This document shows positions 38,654 to 47,632 of a DNA stretch of 64,000 nt, one piece after another. The position numbers and the translations under genes are program-made. The stretch lies in contig NZ_JAQFIF010000001.1 of the NCBI RefSeq assembly GCF_029504395.1, forward strand, positions 372,001 through 436,000, read 5' to 3'. Under the pieces are notes generated by a model that saw nothing but the letters and a program-made list of their open reading frames with translations, ran no database searches and had not been told where the DNA came from. How positions within the stretch are numbered: position 1 is the first letter of the stretch; the number at the start of each line of letters is the position of its first letter. This DNA is from Arthrobacter sp. ES3-54. Lineage in GTDB: Bacteria; Actinomycetota; Actinomycetes; Actinomycetales; Micrococcaceae.

Positions 38654-41328
38654 GCCGGGCCAACACCGGCGCCACGCGGACCGCGGCCGGGCGCGGGGAC
38701 CCGCCCCGGCCGGGCGTCTGGCGGCAGGGCATGCGCCGGACACTGGCGCACTTCCGTGCCGTACCCTTCACTCTGGCGGTCCTTGCGACCTTCCTGATCG
38801 TCGGGGCCGTCACGGGCAGCTTTCTGTCCGGGCCGCCCAAGGCCCTGCTGCCCATTGCCTCCGTCAACGCGCCGGGGCTGAGGGCGGGACACTGGTGGTC
38901 CCTGTTCACCTCACAGTTCTTCGCCACCAACCTGCTGGCCTACCTCGCCGCATCGCTGATGATCCTCGTGCTCCTGGGCCTGGCTGAACGGCATCTGGGG
39001 ACGCTGCGGACGGCCGTGTTCTTCTTTGCGGGCCAGTTCGCGGCTGTGACCGTGTTCCTGCTGATCACCCAGCTGGCCCGGTATATCGGCGATGGCTGGC
39101 TCGGCCTCATGGTCAACGCCCGGCTGATCGGCCCCTACGCCGCCGTCCTCGCCGTGGCCCTGGCCGCCAGCGGACTGCTGCCCACGCTGTGGCAGCGGCG
39201 GCTGCGGACCGCCGTCGTGTCCGCGTCCCTGCTGCTGGTGCTCTACGTCGGGCATCCGGAGACGGTGGTGGGGCTGGCCGGTGCCCTCGCCGGCCTGGCC
39301 GCGGGCTGGTGGATCCAGGACGACCGGGGGACGCTGCACCGCCACCGTTCAACGGGACGCGAAACGCGCAACCTGCTGGCGCTCACGGTCGCGATTTTCG
39401 CGGTGGGACCGATCCTCACGGCCGCTGTCAGCAGCCCCACCGGGCCTCTGGCTTTGTTGCGCGACGTCGTGCTGAACCCGCTGCCCACGTTGAGCCAGCT
39501 GGAGGAAAACTGCGGCGGAACGGTTGACGTCAGCTGCCTGGAGGCCGGCCGGGCCGGATTAGCCGGTCCGCTGGGCCTGGCGCTGGCCGTCGTCCCGGTG
39601 GTCCTGCTGCTGATCTGCGCGGACGGCATGCGCCAAGGCCGGCGCCTGGCCCTCCGGATCGCCATTATCGTCCAGCTCGGCGTGACAGCCCTGGCCGCCG
39701 TGTACCTCGCACTGTTCGCCCGCATTCCGCCCTACCCCAACCGGGCGCACACGGCCGTGATGGGCTCCGGCTTCGTCCACGTCCTTCCGCTAGTGGCCGT
39801 TCCGCTGCTGCTCGTTGTGCTGCTCTGGCTTAACCGCCGGCAATTCCGGGTGGAGACGGCACCGCGCGCCCGGCGGATTCTGGGCATTGTGGTTGGCGGA
39901 ACGTGGCTGGGACTCGCCGGCGCCTACGCGGTGGCCTGGCTGGCGGCCGGCGGGATGGACCGCGACAGGGGAGTGCTGGGCCTCGCGGCGGAACTCGCCC
40001 GGCAGTACCTGCCGCTGCCCATTCCCGGCGCCTACAGCCGGCTCTTCCAGAACCGGTACGCCGTCGAGTCCTTTCTGTTCGCCTATGCCGGCATCATCTT
40101 TTGGGGAGTGGCCCTGGCGGCGGTCTGGCTGGTCCTGCGGCGCCGGCTGCATGGTACCGGGTTGAATAGCACCGACGTCGGCTCCGGCGACCGGGACACG
40201 GCCCGTGACCTCATCCGACAGGGCGGAGACTCGCTGTCCTGGATGGCGCTCTGGGAACCGAACAAATACTGGTTCACGCCGGGCCGCCGCGGCGGGGTGG
40301 CTTATCAGCAGCACGGCAATGTGGCCCTGACGCTGGCGGGGCCCTTCGGACCTGCTGCCTTCCACGAGGAAACTGCGGCGGGTTTCATGCGCTACTGCGC
40401 GGAGCACGCCCTGATCCCGTGTTTCTACTCCTGCACCGCCGGCCTCTGGCCGATGCTCCGGGCCCGCGGGTTCCGCCGGGTGGCCGTGGCCCAGGAAACC
40501 AGGCTCGCGGTGCGCGAACTCGAGTTCAAGGGCAAGGAGTGGCAGAACGTCCGCACGGCCCTGAACCGTGCTGCGAAAACCGGCGTCCGTGCGGTGTGGG
40601 GGCGCTACAGCGAATTCCCGGCCCCGCTGCGGGCCCAGCTGATCGAGGTCTCCGAGGAATGGGCGGCGCAAAAGCACGTGCCGGAGATGGGTTTCACGCT
40701 CGGCAGCATCGACGAACTCGACGACGACGAGGTGCTGTGCTGCCTGGCGGTGGACGCCGACGGACGCGTGCAGGGTGTCACGAGCTGGCTGCCGGTGTAC
40801 GAGGACGGGAAGCTGGTGAGCTGGACGCTGGACTTCATGCGCCGGCGCGGAGACGCCTTCCCCGGCGTCATGGAGTTCCTCATTGCCTCCGCAGTGCTGG
40901 AGCTCAAGCGCACGGTCGAGGTGATCTCCCTTTCCGGCTCGCCGCTGGCGAAGGACCTTGCCGGAGACGACGCAGCCGGTCGCAGTGACACCGGGGGCGC
41001 TGCCGGAGAGTCTTCCGGGGACGCTGCCCGCGAGACTTCCGGAGGCGCAGCTGGAGACCCTGCCCAAGACGCTGCCGGGGGCCGAGATGCCGGGCCGGAG
41101 GGATTGGCTGGGATCCTGGACGTGGTGGGCAGGGCCCTGGAACCTGTCTACGGGTTCCGCTCGCTGGCCACGTTCAAGTCGCGCTTTAAACCGGACTACC
41201 GCACGCTTTACCTTTACTATCAGGATCCGTTGCAATTGCCCGCGATGGGTCGGGCCTTGAGCCGCGCATATCTTCCCGGGTTGTCCGTCCGGCAGAGCGC
41301 ACGCCTGCTGCGCACCCTGGTGCGTTAG
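38650..41328 (+). CDS. MprF-like aminoacyl-lipid synthase: rhomboid-like membrane domain plus DUF2156
   Basis: A 892-residue membrane protein. The first part (about 70-220) looks like a rhomboid fold (HWWSLFTSQFFATNLLAY) but has IGPYAAV where an active rhomboid has GxSx, so it should lack protease activity. More helices extend to about 500. The C-terminus (about 515-890) is the DUF2156 GNAT-type domain that transfers an amino acid from aminoacyl-tRNA to phosphatidylglycerol or diacylglycerol (SLSGSPLA, YGFRSLATFKSRFKPDYRTLYL). A Gly/Ala/Asp/Ser-rich insert of about 45 residues (773-817) interrupts the transferase domain. Its ATG overlaps the stop of the esterase gene. The amino acid used (Lys, Ala or other) cannot be told. 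Confidence 0.85.
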   Translation: MSRANTGATRTAAGRGDPPRPGVWRQGMRRTLAHFRAVPFTLAVLATFLIVGAVTGSFLSGPPKALLPIASVNAPGLRAGHWWSLFTSQFFATNLLAYLAASLMILVLLGLAERHLGTLRTAVFFFAGQFAAVTVFLLITQLARYIGDGWLGLMVNARLIGPYAAVLAVALAASGLLPTLWQRRLRTAVVSASLLLVLYVGHPETVVGLAGALAGLAAGWWIQDDRGTLHRHRSTGRETRNLLALTVAIFAVGPILTAAVSSPTGPLALLRDVVLNPLPTLSQLEENCGGTVDVSCLEAGRAGLAGPLGLALAVVPVVLLLICADGMRQGRRLALRIAIIVQLGVTALAAVYLALFARIPPYPNRAHTAVMGSGFVHVLPLVAVPLLLVVLLWLNRRQFRVETAPRARRILGIVVGGTWLGLAGAYAVAWLAAGGMDRDRGVLGLAAELARQYLPLPIPGAYSRLFQNRYAVESFLFAYAGIIFWGVALAAVWLVLRRRLHGTGLNSTDVGSGDRDTARDLIRQGGDSLSWMALWEPNKYWFTPGRRGGVAYQQHGNVALTLAGPFGPAAFHEETAAGFMRYCAEHALIPCFYSCTAGLWPMLRARGFRRVAVAQETRLAVRELEFKGKEWQNVRTALNRAAKTGVRAVWGRYSEFPAPLRAQLIEVSEEWAAQKHVPEMGFTLGSIDELDDDEVLCCLAVDADGRVQGVTSWLPVYEDGKLVSWTLDFMRRRGDAFPGVMEFLIASAVLELKRTVEVISLSGSPLAKDLAGDDAAGRSDTGGAAGESSGDAARETSGGAAGDPAQDAAGGRDAGPEGLAGILDVVGRALEPVYGFRSLATFKSRFKPDYRTLYLYYQDPLQLPAMGRALSRAYLPGLSVRQSARLLRTLVR

Positions 41329-41337
41329 CCGGCAGGT

Positions 41338-41366
41338 CCGGCGGGTTAGTGCCCGGCGGGTTAGTG
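41338..41366 (+). repeat. two copies of a 14-base unit after the mprF-like gene
   Basis: CCGGCGGGTTAGTG at 41338-41351 and again at 41353-41366, followed by two looser relatives (GCCGGGTATTGTG, GCGGCGTGTTATTG). A 15-base period with drift. No function is evident. Confidence 0.65.
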
Positions 41367-41529
41367 TCCTGCCGGGTATTGTGCGGCGTGTTATTGCCCC
41401 GCACCCTTGGTGCGGCTCCGGCTCCGCCGCAAGCGCATTCGCGGCTGGGCAATTCGGAGGAACAATGCTCTTGACCAATGAGGCGTGGCCAAAAGCGAGG
41501 ACCCGAATCACTGAGCCCAACAATGCACA

Positions 41530-41564
41530 AAAAATGATCCCCGGCGCAATTGCCGGGGATCATT
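41530..41564 (-). terminator. rho-independent terminator of the cold-shock gene
   Basis: AATGATCCCCGGC (41533-41545) pairs perfectly with GCCGGGGATCATT (41552-41564). On the minus strand the stem is followed by TTTTTT (complement of the A-run from 41529), placing it 41 bases after the csp stop. Confidence 0.88.
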
Positions 41565-41605
41565 CCTGGTGCCGGAAATGCCCTAAGGCACTTCCCGACG
41601 GGAGA

Positions 41606-41809
41606 CTAGACCAGCGTTACGCCGGTAGCCTGGGGGCCCTTGGCGCCCTGGCCGATCTCGAACTGAACGCGCTGGTTCTCGTCGAGGGTCTTGAAGCCAC
41701 CGGTCTGGATCTCGGAGTAGTGAACGAAGACATCGCCATCGGAGTCATCCGGGGTGATGAAGCCGAAGCCCTTTTCTGCGTTGAACCACTTGACGGTTCC
41801 CTGTGCCAT
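41606..41809 (-). CDS. cold-shock domain protein
   Basis: A 67-residue single cold-shock domain that binds single-stranded RNA and DNA and acts as an RNA chaperone. RNP1 is KGFGFI within [14 protein letters not shown], and RNP2 is DVFVHYSEI. The ATG at 41809 has a near-ideal AGGAGAAACAA before it; the open frame further upstream lies in the leader. A strong terminator follows. Upstream lies an unusually long non-coding stretch to nucS (about 290 bases), expected for a cold-shock gene with a regulatory leader. Confidence 0.96.
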   Translation of the reverse strand: MAQGTVKWFNAEKGFGFITPDDSDGDVFVHYSEIQTGGFKTLDENQRVQFEIGQGAKGPQATGVTLV

Positions 41810-42098
41810 TTGTTTCTCCTCGTTGTGGATCTTGAATAAGTCCGGCACACTTCGCACCGAACTTGGTCACTCTGCGAGAAGAACCTTTGGCATCGGTTCC
41901 GGATTCCCGGACCGCGGCTGCAGGAGCTTCACGCTCGCAACATGTCTTGCGAGCATGAATAACACCTACACAAAGACTTGTATAAGAATTTCATGACACT
42001 TGCGTTAGGTCAACGGGCGAACGGAAGAAATGCATAAATTTTGTGCAAAGAACCGCTTAACGCGAATCGCCGCCGCGGAAAGGCTGCCGCAGGAAGCT
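41810..42098. promoter_or_regulatory. csp leader/promoter region
   Basis: About 290 bases between the divergent-facing ends of csp (minus) and the nucS 3' end. It is clearly richer in A and T than its surroundings between 41945 and 42060. On the minus strand TATACA near 41985-41980 could be the -10 of csp, which would give a leader of about 165 bases, in line with structured cold-shock leaders. No gene is visible. Confidence 0.4.
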
Positions 42099-42794
42099 TT
42101 AGAAGAGCCTGGACTCGCTGTCGTCAACGCCGCGCATGGCGTCATAGTCCAGGGTCACGCAGTCAATTCCGCGGTCCTTGGCGAGGACCTTGGCCTGCGG
42201 CTTGATCTGCTGGGCTGCGAAGATTCCCCGGACCGGAGCCAGCAGTGGGTCCCGATTCAGGAGTTCCAAGTACCGGGTGAGCTGCTCGACGCCGTCGATG
42301 TCGCCGCGCCGCTTGAGCTCAATGGCCACGGTGGCGCCGTCAGCATCCCGGGCCAGGATGTCCACGGGGCCGATCGCGGTGAAATACTCGCGGCGGATCA
42401 GCGAGAACCCGTTGCCGAGCAGTTCGATCTGGGCGGCCAAGAGCCGCTGGAGGTCCGCTTCGACGCCGTCCTTGATCAGGCCGGGGTCCTGGCCCAGTTC
42501 GTGGGACGTGTCGTGCAGCTGCTCATGAATATTGATAATGAGCCGGTCATCGGTCTTGACCGACTGCACGGTCCACTGTTCGACGACGCCGACCTCGACG
42601 TCGATCTCATCCGGGGTGGAGACGCGCAAGGACGCCGGCGGGCTCATCCAGTTCAGGGGTTTGTAGGATCCGCCGTCTGAATGGACCAGGACCGAGCCGT
42701 CGGCCTTTACCAGCAGGAGCCTGGTGGCCAGCGGGAGGTGGGCTTTGAGGCGGCCGACGTAATCAACGGAGCAGCGGGCTATGACTAAACGCAC
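42099..42794 (-). CDS. nucS: endonuclease NucS (non-canonical mismatch repair)
   Basis: A 231-residue mismatch-specific nuclease that replaces MutS/MutL in most actinobacteria and cuts both strands at G-T, G-G and T-T mismatches. The N-terminal DNA-binding domain starts [15 protein letters not shown] and holds [12 protein letters not shown]. The C-terminal RecB-like catalytic domain has GPVDILARD and [16 protein letters not shown] (Asp, Glu, Lys nuclease residues). The C-terminal end DDSESRLF resembles a beta-clamp-binding tail (LF end). GTG start at 42794 with a leaderless -10 (TAGAGT, 42807-42802, minus) seven bases upstream; the longer frame to 43037 is out of family. Confidence 0.95.
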   Translation of the reverse strand: MRLVIARCSVDYVGRLKAHLPLATRLLLVKADGSVLVHSDGGSYKPLNWMSPPASLRVSTPDEIDVEVGVVEQWTVQSVKTDDRLIINIHEQLHDTSHELGQDPGLIKDGVEADLQRLLAAQIELLGNGFSLIRREYFTAIGPVDILARDADGATVAIELKRRGDIDGVEQLTRYLELLNRDPLLAPVRGIFAAQQIKPQAKVLAKDRGIDCVTLDYDAMRGVDDSESRLF

Positions 42795-42807
42795 CCGGTC
42801 CACTCTA
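42795..42807 (-). promoter_or_regulatory. leaderless promoter -10 of nucS
   Basis: On the minus strand TAGAGT (42807-42802) lies seven bases before the GTG at 42794, without a ribosome-binding site. Confidence 0.6.
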
Positions 42808-42938
42808 CCGTCTGCGCCGGAGTCCCCGGGCTGGGGCCGGGCTGGGGCCGGGTGGGGGGCGGTCTGGCCGGCGGGCCTTGGCCTGCGGCGCCGGCGGTCC
42901 CGGAATGCGTGGCAGCCGGGCTGGGGCAGAATGGAGGC

Positions 42939-43310
42939 ATGCCCCGTTCCAACCGCCCCCGCCGCGCAAGTTCTGCCAAGACAGGCTCTGGCAAGAGCGC
43001 AGCGCCCGGAAAGAGCAAAGCCCCCGGAGCCAAGCACGGCCCGGCGCCGGAGCTTGATCTGGAGCGCGCCCGCTCAGGTTTCGCCCGCCGGGAAAGCGCA
43101 CCGGACGGCGAATGGATGGTCCGCCCGATCACCGCGAGCCGCGCCGAGAAGACCTACATCTGCCCGGGCTGCTCCACCGCCGTGCTGCCGGGGATCGCCC
43201 ACCTGGTGGTCTGGTCCGAGGACCACCTCTTTGGCGCCGCCGCGGGTCTCGCCGAGCGGCGGCACTGGCATACCAACTGCTGGACCTCGCGGAGCTACCG
43301 GTATCGCTAA
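42939..43310 (+). CDS. small zinc-ribbon-like protein of unknown function
   Basis: A 123-residue protein, often annotated loosely as ATP/GTP-binding although no P-loop is present. The first 50 residues are a basic, disordered Lys/Ser/Pro/Ala tail suited to nucleic-acid contact. The second half has [10 protein letters not shown] (about 73-82) and a later H-x-x-C in HTNCW (about 111-115), likely one zinc site (C-x2-C plus H/C). It diverges from nucS, and this pairing recurs in actinobacteria from memory. ATG preceded by GGAGG, with CAGAAT six bases upstream as a weak -10. Confidence 0.8.
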   Translation: MPRSNRPRRASSAKTGSGKSAAPGKSKAPGAKHGPAPELDLERARSGFARRESAPDGEWMVRPITASRAEKTYICPGCSTAVLPGIAHLVVWSEDHLFGAAAGLAERRHWHTNCWTSRSYRYR

Positions 43311-43323
43311 GCTGGTCAGCATG
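43308..43323 (+). promoter_or_regulatory. leaderless promoter -10 of the alpha/beta hydrolase gene
   Basis: TAAGCT (43308-43313) overlaps the TAA stop of the preceding gene and lies seven bases before the ATG at 43321. Confidence 0.5.
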
Positions 43324-44130
43324 ACTTTTGATCCCGCGTCGTACGTCTTCACCCAGCCGTCTGCGCCAACTGCCATCCGCGCGTCCACCGTCCTTCCGGC
43401 CCACCGCGAGAACGTCGAACTCCGCACCTCGGACGGACACCGGCTGGTGGGCGAGCTCGCCGTCCCCGAATCCGGCGAGATCAAGGCAACACTCATCACG
43501 CTGCACCCGCTGCCGACGCACGGTGGCTTCATGGACTCGCATGTTTACCGCAAGGCCTCCTACCGGCTGCCGGCCCTCGCCGGAATCGCCGTGCTGCGCT
43601 TCAACACTCGCGGCACATCATCGCCGCGGGGGACCAGCGGGGGAGCCTTCGAGGAAGGCATCGGCGAGCGTCTGGACGTCGAGGCCGCCGTGCAGTTCGC
43701 CGTGGACCGGGGCCTGCCGAACCGCTGGCTCGTGGGCTGGTCCTTCGGCACTGAATTGGCCCTCATGTACGGCGCGGCTGAGCCCGTCGCCTCCGAGATC
43801 GAGGGGGCTATCCTGCTCTCGCCTCCGCTGCACCGGGCCACGGACGTGCACCTGAAGGAATGGGCGCAGGCGGGCAAGCCGCTGAAGGTGCTGGTCCCCG
43901 AACACGACGACTACCTGCAGCCGGCGGCCGCGGCGGCGAGGTTCGCGCTTGTCCCGCAGGCACAGGTGTTGGGGGTCGACGGCGCCAAGCACCTGTGGGT
44001 GGGGGAGAAGTACGCCGGACGGGTGCTCAACGAGATTGTGGACGAGGTCATCCCCGGCAGTACCGGATCAGGGAATGCCGGAACTGTGCTGCCGCAGGAA
44101 TGGGACGGGCCGGTCGCCACGGCGCACTAA
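43321..44130 (+). CDS. alpha/beta hydrolase
   Basis: A 269-residue cytosolic alpha/beta hydrolase. The nucleophile elbow is GWSFGTE (about 140-146), the oxyanion region is TLHPLPTHGGFMDS (about 59-72), and LRFNTRGTSSPRGTSGG follows the family's NxRG pattern. The late VPEHDDYLQP supplies the acid and GAKHLWVG the catalytic His. Related proteins are annotated as dienelactone-hydrolase-like or serine aminopeptidase-like; the substrate is unknown. It lies ten bases after the zinc-ribbon gene but has its own leaderless -10. Confidence 0.88.
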   Translation: MTFDPASYVFTQPSAPTAIRASTVLPAHRENVELRTSDGHRLVGELAVPESGEIKATLITLHPLPTHGGFMDSHVYRKASYRLPALAGIAVLRFNTRGTSSPRGTSGGAFEEGIGERLDVEAAVQFAVDRGLPNRWLVGWSFGTELALMYGAAEPVASEIEGAILLSPPLHRATDVHLKEWAQAGKPLKVLVPEHDDYLQPAAAAARFALVPQAQVLGVDGAKHLWVGEKYAGRVLNEIVDEVIPGSTGSGNAGTVLPQEWDGPVATAH

Positions 44131-44134
44131 CCGC

Positions 44135-45439
44135 TCAGCGGCTGTCCTGGCGCGCGATGAAGATTTCCTTGACCAGCAGCAGGATCGCCGCCGCCGTGGG
44201 GATGGCGATCAGGGCGCCGAGCACGCCGAGCAGGCTGCCACCGGCGATCACCGAGATGACGGCGACGGCCCCGGGCACCGCCACAGCCTTCTGCATGATC
44301 CGCGGTGAGATGAAGTAGGCCTCGAACTGGAGGTAGGCGAAATAGCAGATGGCAAAGACAATCGCCGTCTGCCAGCCGGCAGTCAGTGCAACGATCGTCA
44401 CCAGGAACCCGGCAATCATGCCGCCCACCAGCGGGATGAACGCCAGCAGGGCCACCACGAACGCCAGCAGTGTGGCGAACGGCACTCCGATGATCGACAT
44501 CACGATGAAGGCGAAGGTGGCGTTCAGCACTGCGACGGCGGCTTGGCCGATGACGTAGTTGCCCACCGAACCGGTGATTTCCTCGGACAGGGCTTCAACC
44601 CGTGCCCGGCGCGAGCGGGGCGCGAGCCGGTAGCCCCACTTCTTCATGGCGGGAAGGGCTGCGAGGAAGTACAGGCTCAGGACCAGTACGATCAGCGCGC
44701 CGAAGAGCCCGTTTGCCAGGGTGGTGCCGAAGCCGACAACGCCGCCGAAGATGCCGCCCATGGCCTCCGGGTTGTTGACGAACTTCTCCAGCTCCTGGCT
44801 GATGCGGTCCCGGATGCCGAACTGGCTGTCAACGCTCCGGAAGAACTCCGAGTCAATGAACTCCTGGACCCATTTGGGCGCCTGCTGCACGATTTGCGTC
44901 ACCTGCTGCACGATCGTGGGGATCAGTGTGGCGAAAAATGCGGCGACCGCCACTGCCAGGGTGGACACGGACAAGAGGATGCCGGCGGCGCGGGGGACAC
45001 TCCGGCGTTCGAGCCAGCGCACCACGGGGTCCAGCCCCAAAGTGATGAAGAGTGCCGTGACGATCCACAAGAGCAGCTGCGTCGTATTCGAACCGATCCA
45101 GTAGACCAGGAGTGCGATGCCGACGCCGACCGTGCCCATGAAGCCCATGTAAAGGGGGTGCTGGGCGGACATCCGTGGACCGGGACTGCCGAAGGGGGCC
45201 TCGGAGCCGGGCTCGGCCTCATGCTCCGGCGGCATCTCGAAACGGATTCGCGGCTGGGCTCCGGGCAGGGGCTGACGCAGGCGCCGGGCCGCGGACAAAA
45301 GGACATTCGCGACGGCGATCCGGGGGCGGGAGGTTGTGGGCCGGGGGCCGGCAACAGTTTCTTCGGGGCCGCGTTCCTGGCTGCCGGATTCCTGGGCTTC
45401 TTCTTGTCCGGCGGAGGACGAATCCGTATGTTCAGTCAC
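44135..45439 (-). CDS. AI-2E family transporter (PerM/YdiK-like)
   Basis: A 434-residue membrane protein with about eight helices from residue 95 onwards. It matches the AI-2E exporter family, whose members export autoinducer-2 or, in other branches, act as ion antiporters. Family marks are the central amphipathic segment IPTIVQQVTQIVQQAPKWV, IPLVGGMIAGFLVTIVAL and the end segment GVLGALIAIPTAAAILLL. The first 90 residues are a disordered Glu/Gln/Pro/Arg-rich tail. I choose the GTG at 45439 (VTEHTDSSS) with AAGGGC upstream; the frame is open much further, opposite the next gene. Converges with the hydrolase gene with four bases between. Confidence 0.85.
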   Translation of the reverse strand: MTEHTDSSSAGQEEAQESGSQERGPEETVAGPRPTTSRPRIAVANVLLSAARRLRQPLPGAQPRIRFEMPPEHEAEPGSEAPFGSPGPRMSAQHPLYMGFMGTVGVGIALLVYWIGSNTTQLLLWIVTALFITLGLDPVVRWLERRSVPRAAGILLSVSTLAVAVAAFFATLIPTIVQQVTQIVQQAPKWVQEFIDSEFFRSVDSQFGIRDRISQELEKFVNNPEAMGGIFGGVVGFGTTLANGLFGALIVLVLSLYFLAALPAMKKWGYRLAPRSRRARVEALSEEITGSVGNYVIGQAAVAVLNATFAFIVMSIIGVPFATLLAFVVALLAFIPLVGGMIAGFLVTIVALTAGWQTAIVFAICYFAYLQFEAYFISPRIMQKAVAVPGAVAVISVIAGGSLLGVLGALIAIPTAAAILLLVKEIFIARQDSR

Positions 45440-45588
45440 TGCGTTGAATGCCCTTATTTCCGTGCGGCGCCGCTGAGACGGCGCGGGTGTGATGATCACC
45501 GCAAACACTATCAGCAGGCTTGTCAGCTCAAGGGCGGGAACCCGGCCAGGGAGCCGCGGGCGGGGGTGGGCCGGGCCGCCGATCTGAC

Positions 45589-45613
45589 TCGCGGGTAACA
45601 AAATGGTTACTAT
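45589..45613 (+). promoter_or_regulatory. candidate promoter of the 646-aa membrane protein
   Basis: CTGACT at about 45584-45589 and TACTAT (45608-45613) have an 18-base spacing in a locally AT-rich patch, about 20 bases before the ATG at 45633. Confidence 0.4.
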
Positions 45614-45632
45614 TGAAGCTAACTGTCCGCTG

Positions 45633-47573
45633 ATGATTGGTAGTATTTTGCGTTTCAAGACTGCAGTCGCCTTGGTGCTGCTCGGCCTCCTGACACTGCT
45701 GGCCGGAATTGGCCAGAAGACGTTCTGGGCTCCCCCAGAGACGATCACGGCCACGGCACCGACCGGTACTGCCGCGCCGCTGACCGTCTTCGACGAGAAG
45801 CTGAGGACGCTGCACCCCGGGACCGTGAACATCCAAGTCAAGGGCGAGGGTGCCTTCCTGCTGGCTGCTGGGCGGCCGGACGACGTCAACGCGTGGGTGG
45901 GCAAGACGGCACACAACACTGTCACCGGCGTCTCGGACGACGGCAAGGCGTTGCAGCTGACGCATACCGACGGCGACGCCACCGCGCCCTCACCCGCCGG
46001 ATCGGATCTTTGGGTCAGCACCGAGAACGCCAGTGGTGAAATGAACTACTCGTGGAACGCGCCGGCCGACGGCGACTGGTCCCTTCTCCTGGCGACGGAC
46101 GGCACCAAGCCCGCCCCGAGCTCCATCACGATCACGTTCCCGAACGACACGTCCACGCCCTGGGCCATTCCGTTCATGGTGCTCGGTGGCCTGCTGATCA
46201 TCGCGGGCGCGGCAATGCTGGTCCTGAAGCCGAAGTCAGGCAACCGGTCCGGCAACCGAACAGACGACGGCGGCGACGGCGGCAGCGGCGACGACGGGGG
46301 CGGCAGCGCGTTCGCCCGCCGCGCGCAGGCCAAGGCCGCAGCACGACGCGCGGGACAGGGTTCGACTGCAAGCACGCAGCAGCCTGCCGCACCCGGCACT
46401 GCAGCACCTGACACAGCACCCGAAACAGCACCGCAGCCGGCCACACCGGAGAAATCAACACCGGAGAAAACAGCGCCCGAGCAGAAAAAGGGCGCCGGCA
46501 CGGCGCGCCGTTCCGGCATCGTGGTGGCCCTGCTGACGGCCACCGCCGTCGCCGGAACATCAGTGGCTGCCCAGGCCAGCCAGACACCCGCGCCGTCGCC
46601 CAGTGCCCCGGTGTCCAGTGCCCCGGCTACCTCTGCCCCGGCCTCCAGCAACGCGACCCCGGACAGTTCCACTACGGACCAGGCCGGAGATGCGCCGGTG
46701 CTGCTGGACGCCCAGTTCCGCCGCGTCCTGGAACAGGTTGCCGGTGCCGTCGATGCAGGAGACGCCGCCAAGGACGCCGCCAAGCTGGCGCCGCGCGTGG
46801 CCAAGTCCGAGCTCGAGGTGCGCACGCAGAACTACAAGATCCGCTCGCAGGTCGGCTCCTACGAGGCCCGCATGCCTGTCCGTTCCATGAAGCTGCTGAC
46901 CACAGTGGTCACCAATAAGCGCAGCTGGCCCCGCTCCGTCATGGCCGTCACGCAGGGCGACGGCAACGTCGTCCCGCAGCTGCTGACCCTGACCCAGGCC
47001 TCCCCGCGGGAGAACTACAAGCTGGTCAGCAGCACGCCGTTGCAGCCCGGTGCCACGTTCCCGGCGATCGGGCGGGCCGGCACGGAGACCATGGCGTCCG
47101 CGGACAAGACCGGCCTGCTGTACAGCGGCGACGAAGCCCTCGCCGGACTGGGTGACCGACTGACCACGGCCACCTCCGCCTTCAAGGACAAGCTCGTCGA
47201 GGGCCAGTCCTCCCCGTACATCGCGGACACGCTCGCCTACCAGGCCGACGTCGTCAAGTCAGGCGTCAATGGCACCTTCGCCTTCACGCACAAGGTGGCC
47301 CCCGAGAACACTGTCGTGTTCCGTACGGCCGACGGCGGGGCACTGGTGCTGGGCCGCCTGAACTTCTCCTTCGACGGCACCCCGAAGGCCGACGGAGACA
47401 AGCTCACGATTGGCGACGACGCGGCAGCCCTGGCCGGCGGCAAGGAGACCAGCACCGGCATGGTGCTGAAGTTCGCCGAGTCGGTGGCGGTTTATGTTCC
47501 GCCGGCCGGTTCCAAGGATCCGATGAAGCTCGTGGCCGCCACCCGGGGCCTGGTCGGGGCTGCTTTCAAGTAG
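45633..47573 (+). CDS. membrane-anchored protein of unknown function with extracytoplasmic domains
   Basis: A 646-residue protein with three hydrophobic segments: an N-terminal anchor (about 8-27), WAIPFMVLGGLLIIAGAAMLVL (about 178-199) and SGIVVALLTATAVAGTSVAA (about 302-321). Between the second and third lies a charged, then Pro/Glu/Thr/Ala-rich linker that should be cytosolic. After the third is a Ser/Pro/Ala-rich stalk and a folded domain of about 260 residues (DAQFRRVLEQVAGAVDAGDAAKDAAKLAPRV onward, quoted only by its ends) containing a lipoprotein-like beta fold. I do not recognise the family. Start ATG 45633 gives a normal signal anchor; ATG 45603 would add ten polar residues. Confidence 0.75.
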   Translation: MIGSILRFKTAVALVLLGLLTLLAGIGQKTFWAPPETITATAPTGTAAPLTVFDEKLRTLHPGTVNIQVKGEGAFLLAAGRPDDVNAWVGKTAHNTVTGVSDDGKALQLTHTDGDATAPSPAGSDLWVSTENASGEMNYSWNAPADGDWSLLLATDGTKPAPSSITITFPNDTSTPWAIPFMVLGGLLIIAGAAMLVLKPKSGNRSGNRTDDGGDGGSGDDGGGSAFARRAQAKAAARRAGQGSTASTQQPAAPGTAAPDTAPETAPQPATPEKSTPEKTAPEQKKGAGTARRSGIVVALLTATAVAGTSVAAQASQTPAPSPSAPVSSAPATSAPASSNATPDSSTTDQAGDAPVLLDAQFRRVLEQVAGAVDAGDAAKDAAKLAPRVAKSELEVRTQNYKIRSQVGSYEARMPVRSMKLLTTVVTNKRSWPRSVMAVTQGDGNVVPQLLTLTQASPRENYKLVSSTPLQPGATFPAIGRAGTETMASADKTGLLYSGDEALAGLGDRLTTATSAFKDKLVEGQSSPYIADTLAYQADVVKSGVNGTFAFTHKVAPENTVVFRTADGGALVLGRLNFSFDGTPKADGDKLTIGDDAAALAGGKETSTGMVLKFAESVAVYVPPAGSKDPMKLVAATRGLVGAAFK

Positions 47574-47617
47574 CCTGCACCGGCGGGGACGGTGGCGCCG
47601 GGCGGGACTTCAATGGC

Positions 47618-47632
47618 TAGAGTGGAGCTATG
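47618..47632 (+). promoter_or_regulatory. leaderless promoter -10 of the thioredoxin-fold co-chaperone gene
   Basis: TAGAGT (47618-47623) lies six bases before the ATG at 47630. Confidence 0.55.

Noticed and set aside
38650..41328. N-terminal domain of the MprF-like protein as an active rhomboid protease
   Set aside because: The catalytic GxSx serine is absent (IGPYAAV), so only the fold is suggested.
41381..41839. 152-codon plus-strand frame over the cold-shock gene
   Set aside because: It reads through the csp terminator and the csp coding sequence in antisense; csp itself is unmistakable.
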